This document shows positions 57,402 to 64,000 of a DNA stretch of 64,000 nt, piece after piece. Source of the DNA: Undaria pinnatifida (lineage: Eukaryota > Sar > Phaeophyceae > Laminariales > Alariaceae); contig JABAKD010000016.1 in assembly GCA_012845835.1 (NCBI GenBank), forward strand, positions 5,729,919 to 5,793,918. The letters run 5' to 3'. Position numbers and translations under genes: made by a program. Every line of letters starts with the position of its first letter. Positions within the stretch are counted from its first letter, which is position 1. The notes under the pieces were generated by a model. The model ran no database searches and was not told where the DNA came from. It worked only from the letters and a program-made list of their open reading frames with translations.

Positions 57402-57719
57402 CTTTGCAAGCTGCGTGGTACCTCTATGCTTCGCTAGTATGAAGTTCGCGAGATGCGATATATGGGCATTGTTCGTATTGCTTGGGGAGGCGTTATTTCG
57501 TAGGTGTTTAATATTCCTTTTGTGAAGTCCATATAATTCCATTTCAGCCCATTTATCGGCCAATTTGCCGAGTCTTTCGGCACCAGACATGATCGCATCT
57601 ACAAAGGGAAGACGTCCATGGCACTTGCTTTGTTCGGCGACACGTACAAGGCTGTTGAATGAAATGCCTCCCAAAGTACAAAGTGTTGGGCTCTTGGTAA
57701 ACCTCAGAGCGAGAATCAT
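57402..57719 (-). pseudogene. Possible host coding fragment beside LTR element
   Basis: A minus-strand frame of protein-like composition lies right of the LTR and includes ADKWAEMELYGLHKRNI and ISHLANFILAKHRG. It begins next to the foldback at 57727-57999 and runs to the LTR edge. No family is recognised. It may be a host gene split by both insertions, or an older element. Confidence 0.35.
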
Positions 57720-57726
57720 TTTTGCA

Positions 57727-57999
57727 CCTTGGTTTTTGAGAGTTGGAAAGCGACGTTACGCACGGTTGTGCTTCACGACAATATGAACCGAGCCACTGCT
57801 GGTCTTTTTTGAAAAAATAATAATGCGTTCGTCAGGGAGGGTCGAAGTCGCCAAAAAAAAACAGAAATGGTAAAATGCCCCCGAAGAAAACAAGAAATAA
57901 AAATAAAAAAGATTTACCATTTTATTGAGTCGTTTTGCCATTCATTGTCATGACGCACAACCCTGCCAACTTTGGTTTTCCAACTCTCAAAAACCAAGG
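57727..57999. mobile_element. 273-bp foldback MITE
   Basis: Inverted ends CCTTGGTTTTTGAGAGTTGG pair with each other and imperfect pairing runs about 60 bp inward (CGCACGGTTGTGCTTCACGA against the other end). An inner inverted pair AAATGGTAAA / TTTACCATTT lies at about 57865 and 57912. A TTGCA near both ends may be the target duplication, but the boundary is unclear. No coding. Confidence 0.75.
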
Positions 58000-58717
58000 T
58001 ACACTTGCAAAAGTGCGAAGTGTTAGTCTAGTGCTTTCGCTGGAACCAGCTCGTACTCACATACGATATTTAACGGTAAAAATGGAATGGGGGAATAAAA
58101 TGACAGCAGCAGTGCATTTTATAGTAATAGTCTACGCATTCTTCAAAGAACAACGAGGAACCAAGGACATAACATACTCGTACGTGCATAGTGTCTCGGC
58201 TAAACACTTGTTCTCTGCTGGCTTGCGTTGTCGCACTGTGCTGTCTGGTCGACACGAACGTGCTGCTGTCGGTACTCTGCTGCTCTGTGCAGGCCGAATG
58301 CAGGCTGTTTTGCTGTTCTTGTTGCGATACATACGTAGATACCGCTGTGGCTATCGGAGCTTGGGTTGTGCCTTCACTTCGCGGTGTGCGCGTAGGGTCG
58401 ATACGATCCAAACGTGTTGGGGATGGTGCGCGAGTTGTCCGGGTTGAAGAACAACAAAGCAAAAAATCGCGAGTGTTGGCAGCGGAAAGTGAATGATCAA
58501 TGGATTCATGTCGTATACGAAGTAAGACACTTGGTTCAAAGTTGCATCAGGTACCTCGCAGTACAGCAGTAAACTTTTCACTAAAAAGACGTACCAGGTC
58601 GACCAGGTAGCTCTGTTCTTCAAAAATTAGATTCTCGAGGGGGCGAACCGAAGAGTCAACTCTAACGAATATTACATAAAATTATATGATGAGAGTCGAA
58701 AAGAGGCATAACAAAAC
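58000..58717. other. No gene recognised
   Basis: A plus-strand frame of 170 residues ending at 58447 has no domain and starts inside the foldback, so it is not credible. Nothing else is seen. Confidence 0.5.
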
Positions 58718-59029
58718 ATGTTAAACGAGGTTAACAATGCATTTCGTTCTCTACCGCAAAAAGTACATGACGCTATCTATGCTGCCACCGCCGCATGCGT
58801 TCAATCCACACAGGTGTCGCCAGCATGCGTGGAACAACCACCTTTGCTACCAGGTGGCGTGTGTGGATCAGTATCCCGGCGTCGTACATCAACAGGTGGC
58901 TGGGATGTAGGCCGGAACAAACCCGATCCTTCTGAAGATCATACGTTGGGTGCGTTCGTTAAGATTGTGTTCAAGATCCCCAAAGGGGCATCCATGGTCG
59001 CCGCGTTATCAAGAGAAAACAAGGTCTAG
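58718..59029 (+). CDS. Small open frame, unrecognised
   Basis: 103 residues from ATG to stop, starting MLNEVNNAFRSLPQKVHDAI and ending with FKIPKGASMVAALSREN. The N-terminus is amphipathic helix-like and the middle is Gly/Arg/Pro-rich. It lies convergent to the SAC3/GANP gene with 70 bp between the stops. There is no homology I recognise; it may be a single-exon small gene or a chance frame. Confidence 0.25.
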   Translation: MLNEVNNAFRSLPQKVHDAIYAATAACVQSTQVSPACVEQPPLLPGGVCGSVSRRRTSTGGWDVGRNKPDPSEDHTLGAFVKIVFKIPKGASMVAALSRENKV

Positions 59030-59097
59030 TGACAACTTAGAATACAAAAGGCGCGTCAAACTAACTGGAGCGGGCTACTACCTAATACGACTTATGT

Positions 59098-60197
59098 TTA
59101 CAGCAACGAGTTCGGCGCATCTGCGTCTAATCCGCTGGCATCAATAGAGCTTGTCTTGCAAGCCACTTCGCGCCCGTCTGGCGTGAAGTTTACTCCACAT
59201 CTTCGAAGGAAAGTTACTCCTTCCTCTTCCACGTTGAAGAGCAGTTCTCGAAGGACGAACGCTATAGATATGGTTGGCCGGTACCTGCACGGCAGAAACG
59301 ATGCGAATGCAATACAGTAGCGGGCGACAAGAACGGCATAGGTGGCAAATGGAGGGGGGGCGGTCAAGGCAACTTTCAAGTGCCTGGTGCGCATGCGCAT
59401 ACTACGCATACATGACAGTTCGAGCTCAAACGTACAACATACTCATACTGCTTTCGTGCGTTTCACTCACGCTTTGATTATCCGTCGCAATGCCTCCACA
59501 CGCATCGTTTGGAGAAGCTTCTGCATGATGTGTTGACCAAGGTTGGGGGTATTCTCGTATAAGGAAAAAAATAAGTGGTAGTCCGTCAACGATATGGCTT
59601 GTCGGACGCGCAAAGCGTGGCTGATCGCGGGGTGCTGTTCCCCAGCCGGCAGCTCCTGAAGGATTTTGAGAAGGCCTGTGGATCCTCCCGAGCAGCTCGC
59701 TTGCAGGTACAGATAGTACAGCACCCGGTATGCCGTAAACTCGTTGTGCTGTCCAGGTAATCCGCAGGCGTAGAGTTCTTGCAATTGCGTCTGGCATTGG
59801 TTGTACTCGTTAAGGTCCCCCTTCAGCACAGGACGCCACACGTAACGGTAGAGAGCGAATTTAGTGCCACTCATCCGAACTCGTAGTGACATTATTTAGT
59901 TAAACAATCCTCCACTTTGCGAAACAAATCGCTGTTAATAGACCGGCTGCGTTCCAGCACACCAAAGTCCAAAGCGCCGAACGGAAACGAGACACTGAAC
60001 GACTTGGATACTTATGTCAGCACAACATGCCAGTACGTACGGTAGGTCACACACGCGAAACACGAGCGTTGCACGGCTCGTCCCCGTCAGGCGATTTCGA
60101 GCCGAAAAAAAGGGGGAGCCAACCGTACCTGCTGCAGAGCGATCCGGGCATGCCCCTCGTACACCTCAACCGTGAACGAGTTTTTTATCCGCTGCAC
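59098..60197 (-). CDS. SAC3/GANP-family protein (Thp3/LENG8-like), C-terminal exons
   Basis: Minus-strand exons 60129-60197, 59471-59820 and 59098-59284 join with agreeing phases (0 then 2) at GT-AG introns. They encode 201 residues with QRIKNSFTVEVYEGHARIA, GDLNEYNQCQTQLQELY, EFTAYRVLYYLYL, PAISHALRVRQAI and YRPTISIAFVLRELLF. This is the core of the SAC3/GANP domain in the Thp3/LENG8 subgroup, including the winged-helix end. Yeast Thp3 acts with Csn12 in transcription elongation and mRNA maturation in the nucleus. The last intron donor is GTGAGT. The upstream part (SAC3 N-half, ending before the ...DLT of the family) was not found up to 62 kb, so the gene is partial here or has long introns. 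Confidence 0.85.
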
Positions 60198-61420
60198 CTG
60201 TTCAAAAACACGATCGAGCGTGCAAGTCACTGCTGATGTGGAATACGACATTCGTACGACTTACCAGCATTGCAAGACAAGTTATTCGTAAGAGTTAGGG
60301 GCGTTAGTCGTCGAACAATAGTAATCCAAATGCGCCTCAACCCGGCACTTTCCGCACCGGTAATTGACGCCCCGACGGTGGTACGGCACCCCTCGCGCGC
60401 CCACCGCCAGCATTGCCGGGGGAACAACTACATATTTCACAAGATGTCCGTGTATCACGCTCATCAAGCGCCCAGCGCCGACCAGCCTCGACCACTGACC
60501 CCAAGCCCCGGACGTTGACCATGGGCACCGGCAACCTTCCTAGGCTTTGTGATACAGCACATATAGTTACTTTACTCTTTGGTTTTCCCAACAGGTAGAA
60601 AAATTCTGAAGCTTTTATAATTAAACACGCTATTTACTCGAAGTTCTTGAAGCACCCTTGCTGATGGGAATCGTAAAGCGCCGTGTTTGAAATCCAGTCT
60701 AATTTTTATCAATCGTAACTTTTGAAGCACCCTAGCCTATGTTCTAGCTTTTTGAGACCGTATGGTGGAAGACAGAGGATAGACTACAGAAAACCTCATG
60801 GCGAGGCGTACACCCTGAGTGCTGACGTCGCGCCCGCACCACCACAGCCCGCACACCGTCGTACACCTCCACACGCTAGCAATGTATCCACGATAGCATC
60901 CCCTCGAGCCTACTCTCAGCTCGAGCTTTATCGTAGACCTGACGAGATACGTCCCGGGTCGTAGTCGTGTTGGACCACCAAAAAAAAAATCCAGTACAAG
61001 CTGGGCCGGCCAAGAAACCCGTAATCCGTCAGTCGGGCATATCTTTTGAACGACAGTGACCCACTGCAAACTGAGCATATCCTCGTAATCAGCTAGATAC
61101 GGTGGTCATTTTAAGCCCTCCAACTTGAGAATCTGCCAAGTTGGTGCAGAAAAAAAAGGTTGCTACTCACGTCTCCTAGTTTGAGCATTTTTTTCATGAT
61201 TTTTTTGTGTTGCTTTTTCTAAAATTGCTCGAAATACAACGTGGATGGAATTGGTTCAATTTTTCTGGGCATGTACATCTTGGGACAAGGAGTAAGGACA
61301 TATGCGTTTCATTTCATGGGTCACTTTCGTTCGAAAGTTATGGATGAATCCATGAAATATATGTAAATATGTATGCAGAGACCCTTCGGTGGAAACGAGG
61401 CCATGCACCTGTCAATTTTC
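60198..61420. other. Upstream of SAC3/GANP exons, no exon recognised
   Basis: Frames at 60282-60591 on the minus strand have no SAC3-like content. A donor-like GTAAGT on the minus strand lies at about 60262. Bases 60805-60960 (CTCGAGCCTACTCTCAGCTC) are a diverged copy of 61765-61930, both with CCACACGATAGCATC-like blocks. Confidence 0.5.
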
Positions 61421-61656
61421 GAAGTTAGGACCTGGAATTTTGACACGTGATTTGGACCAAGCTCACCAAAACAGTACTTGCAAACTAAAAAAAAAAAAAA
61501 AAAATGGCGACATATGGCCGGCCAAAACTTTTCCACATCATGAAATCGATGAAAAGTCAACGGATTTCCTTCTTTTTTTTTCGAGTTCGCCAAGTACTGT
61601 TTTGGTGAGCTTGATGCAAATCACGTGTCAAAATTTCAGGTCCGAACTCGGAAAAA
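61421..61656. mobile_element. Foldback MITE of about 235 bp
   Basis: Arms of about 58 bp containing GACACGTGATTTGG and AAGCTCACCAAAACAGTACT pair with 61588-61656. The loop has an A-run and a T-run. Target duplication was not resolved. No coding. Confidence 0.8.
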
Positions 61657-62178
61657 TGAGCGCAGCACAGCGATATTGGCTTGTTTTGAGCGTCTTGGCC
61701 GGCCCAGCTTTTAAGCTTGTAGAGCAATTCGTTTAAGTGAACCAATTATGGACGATAGGTAAACCCGATTGCTGATGAATCGTTACATCGCCTTCGCCGC
61801 GACCGCTCCAGCACAGCTCGCACAACTTCATACATCCCCACACGATAGCATCGCATCCACGATCACATCGCATCGGCTCCACTCTAAGCTGGAGCTCTAT
61901 CATTGCACTGATGTCCTCGGTCGTAGCGTGTGCTACACAAGATAACACACCCACGAAAGACAACACCCCCCACAGAATAACACACCCGGTGGTGCATTTT
62001 TTGGCTCTCCAACCGGGAGGTCCACCATCACCGGGGCTACATTAGCTAACACCCCCCCGAGGTTGCAACGCCTGTATTCACGGGGCCCCTTCTACTATCA
62101 CCCCGGTGATGAAGCATTTGTCCTATACTTCCGCTCTCAACACACTGCTGTTCTGCTGTGAGAGGGATACCACCCGGT
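61657..62178. other. Upstream region of plus-strand gene, no exon seen
   Basis: It holds the repeat copy at 61765-61930 and C-rich DNA before the ATG at 62179. A promoter cannot be assigned. Confidence 0.4.
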
Positions 62179-64000
62179 ATGGGGATCAACAACATGAACG
62201 CGGAGGGAGAGAATCCCGCTGCCCCTTCTTGCGCTTCTTCGACGACTCCTTCGGCAGCTGGTGCGACAGCTGTTGCCTCAGCTGCTGAGCCAGCTGCTGA
62301 GACAGCAGCACCGCAGGCTCGACCGATAGCCTCGTTTTTTCAACGCGAGGATGCTTCTACCGGTACGCGTATTGCTGCTGCTGCTTCCACTGCTGCTGCA
62401 GCTGGCACAGCAGCAGGTGCCAATGTTGAGGCAACCGCACTGCCTCAGCAGCCTGTTGCTGAGGCGCTCACAGTGGCACGCACAAGCGCCACGGAAGGGT
62501 CAAGACGCAGCATCAACCAAGAACAGGTGGACGCCGCAGGGACGCGACCCAGCAATCCCGTCGATGGCTGCGAACGATTGACCAGGTAAGGAAAAGAAGC
62601 GTGTGCACACCCAGAGTTGTACCGGCACTCATACTTTGGTATTGATGCCGGTGCGTGTGCTGGCTTCGCGACCACCCCTCCTGTGCGTGTCCGTACCGGT
62701 CGTACACACTTTTCTTCAGCCATACAAGTACCGGTAGGTTCCCGCCACAAATTTCAAACCAGCTTTCTTTCTTTTTGTGAGTTTTGTCGTTGTGTGTGCT
62801 GTCCTTGTCCGTGTTTTTTTTGCACCTACGGAGTATATCATATGATATCATACTGCTACACAAATATTGAGCGTTTGTACCGTATGCATACTGATACCGG
62901 TAGTACCGGTAGAATGTTTTTTCTGTGTGTGTTGTGAGCATGTGTCTCTCGTTTTATACCGGTATATTGTTCTCAACCTGGGTCAGAGACCAGGAAGATC
63001 AACAGCAGTGGAGTTTTTGCTGTACAGCAGTCTTTTATGCTGTATGGCCGGTAATTTATTGCTGTTTTCCAGCAAACTTTCAGCCAAATTATACCTACGA
63101 CAATTACCGTTATACCGGCATCTGTGTGTTGTGGAAATTTGCAGAAAAGGTTGCCCTCGTCGACGACAAACCACCGGTATACCGGTACCGGTACCTGCAA
63201 GCATTGTGCGGGCATGATACAAAATATCGGTACTAGTAGAGGTATCTGTACCGGTTCTTTGGTGGCTCTTTTTTTGTGCGTGTTCCAACCTTCCCCCGCT
63301 TCTTGCTGTTGTTCTGCACATGGTTTGCTTTCGTTTGTCGTTTCAAGGGTGAGCGGAACACCTCAAGCCTTACCATCGGGAGCAGCACCAGCGCCAGCTC
63401 CATCGGGAGCAGCACCAGCAGCAGCACCAGCGGCGGCACCAGCGGCGGCACCAGCGGCGGCACCAGCGGCAGCACCAACAGCAGCACCAGCCAGAGCCCC
63501 AGGAACCCCAGCGCCAACGGCACCAGTGTCCAGCAACGCCGCATCTGGCGACATGATGTTTCCCGGAGAAACAGAGTGGGGAGATGGGTTCGGGGGCACC
63601 GTTTTCGGTACAGCCTTGGAGAAGAAGGGCAAGAGGAAGAAAGGGCACCTGGAGTTGGAGCCGCCGGACTTCGACATCCCCCAGTTTGGTGGTGGTGACA
63701 CAAGAAAGCGATACCCATTGCAGTTTAAAGTAAATGCAGTGAGGTACTCTCAGAAAAGGGTCAAGGGAGCGCAAGGACCGGGTGGGAGTGTCGGGATATC
63801 GTACGCCAGCAGGGTCCTTGGGATCCCCCATAAGGCCACGTTGGCGTTATGGATGAAGAAGATCGACGAGATGGAGGCCGAGCTGAGTCAGGCAGCTCAG
63901 AAAGGAGCAACCAAGGGGGAAAAGAAAGCGCAGAAGCGCATGTCCCTGAACACCGGCAGGATCAGGTCGAACGCGGATGCCGAGCTCGAGATCGTCGCTT
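62179..64000 (+). CDS. Ala-rich protein with pogo/brinker-type HTH, 5' part
   Basis: Exon 62179-62585 ends CCAG|GTAAGG in phase 2; exon from 63348 follows TTTCAAG and keeps the frame open to the window edge. Exon one encodes an Ala/Thr/Ser-rich region (MGINNMNAEGENPAAP) with ARPIASFFQRED. Exon two has an Ala/Pro repeat (GCACCAGCGGCG units), then KRYPLQFKVNAVRY, ASRVLGIPHKATLALWMKKI and a basic KRMSLNTGR segment. This is the arrangement of a brinker/CENP-B-like N-terminal HTH found in pogo-type transposases and domesticated relatives. The catalytic domain, if any, lies outside. Alternative start: ATG at 62194. Confidence 0.7.
62586..63347 (+). other. Intron rich in ACCGGTA motifs
   Basis: This intron of the HTH gene holds more than ten CCGGTA/TACCGG sites, some overlapping (TATACCGGTACCGGTACC near 63178-63195). 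It lies between a GTAAGG donor and a TTTCAAG acceptor. The sites are self-complementary. No coding is seen. Confidence 0.6.

Noticed and set aside
62158-62178. Start of the HTH gene at the GTG at 62158
   Set aside because: A GTG start is not expected in a nuclear gene; ATG at 62179 follows in the same frame.

Overview
The window is nuclear DNA of a eukaryote with GT-AG introns and a very dense, nested transposon load. The few host genes have many introns of about 130 to 510 bp. The Copia elements, the abundant CAG/CTG-type trinucleotide runs and a large armadillo-repeat protein suggest a stramenopile, most likely a brown alga. That placement is an inference. No sequence in the window fixes the species.

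Layout. (1) Positions 1-12905 are one giant palindrome. The left arm runs off the window edge, the loop lies at 10259-10553, and the right arm runs to at least 12905. The arms carry tandem subrepeats and short cysteine-rich coding pieces, like a foldback element or an inverted duplication. A young LTR retrotransposon (1890-10014, minus strand, target duplication GAAGT) sits inside the left arm and itself holds an 812-bp TIR element (8671-9482, TTA duplication). (2) 13.5-19.6 kb: a short hairpin-ended element, a 5-kb LTR element (13961-19025) holding an 830-bp TIR element, then a tandem array. (3) 19633-36204: an old minus-strand Copia fossil that has swollen to 16.6 kb. Its interior holds a 384-bp miniature element with palindromic, tRNA-like terminal repeats, an orphan WD40-like exon, two copies of a hairpin-ended element built from about 190-bp repeats, and satellite-like repeats. 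(4) 37471-44033: the best-supported host gene, an eight-exon armadillo-repeat protein of at least 1317 codons whose exon phases all agree. (5) 44-47.6 kb: relic LTR sequence, a local duplication and four tandem tRNA-like units with A-tracts. (6) 47642-57401: a plus-strand LTR element with a complete 5.5-kb minus-strand Copia (51277-56797) inserted beside its polypurine tract. (7) 57.4-64 kb: a hAT- or MITE-sized foldback, the C-terminal exons of a SAC3/GANP (Thp3/LENG8-like) gene on the minus strand, another foldback, and the start of a plus-strand gene with an Ala-rich N-terminus and a pogo/brinker-type helix-turn-helix that runs off the window.

How it fits together. At least four nested insertions can be ordered from target duplications. 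The host genes occupy only about 37.4-44.1 kb, 59.1-60.2 kb and 62.2 kb onward. Non-autonomous or structural elements (foldbacks, TIR elements, hairpin-ended repeat elements, a miniature LTR element) outnumber elements with visible coding capacity. The most unusual items are the giant palindrome, the hairpin-ended repeat family with three copies sharing one terminus, and the 384-bp element with tRNA-like palindromic ends.
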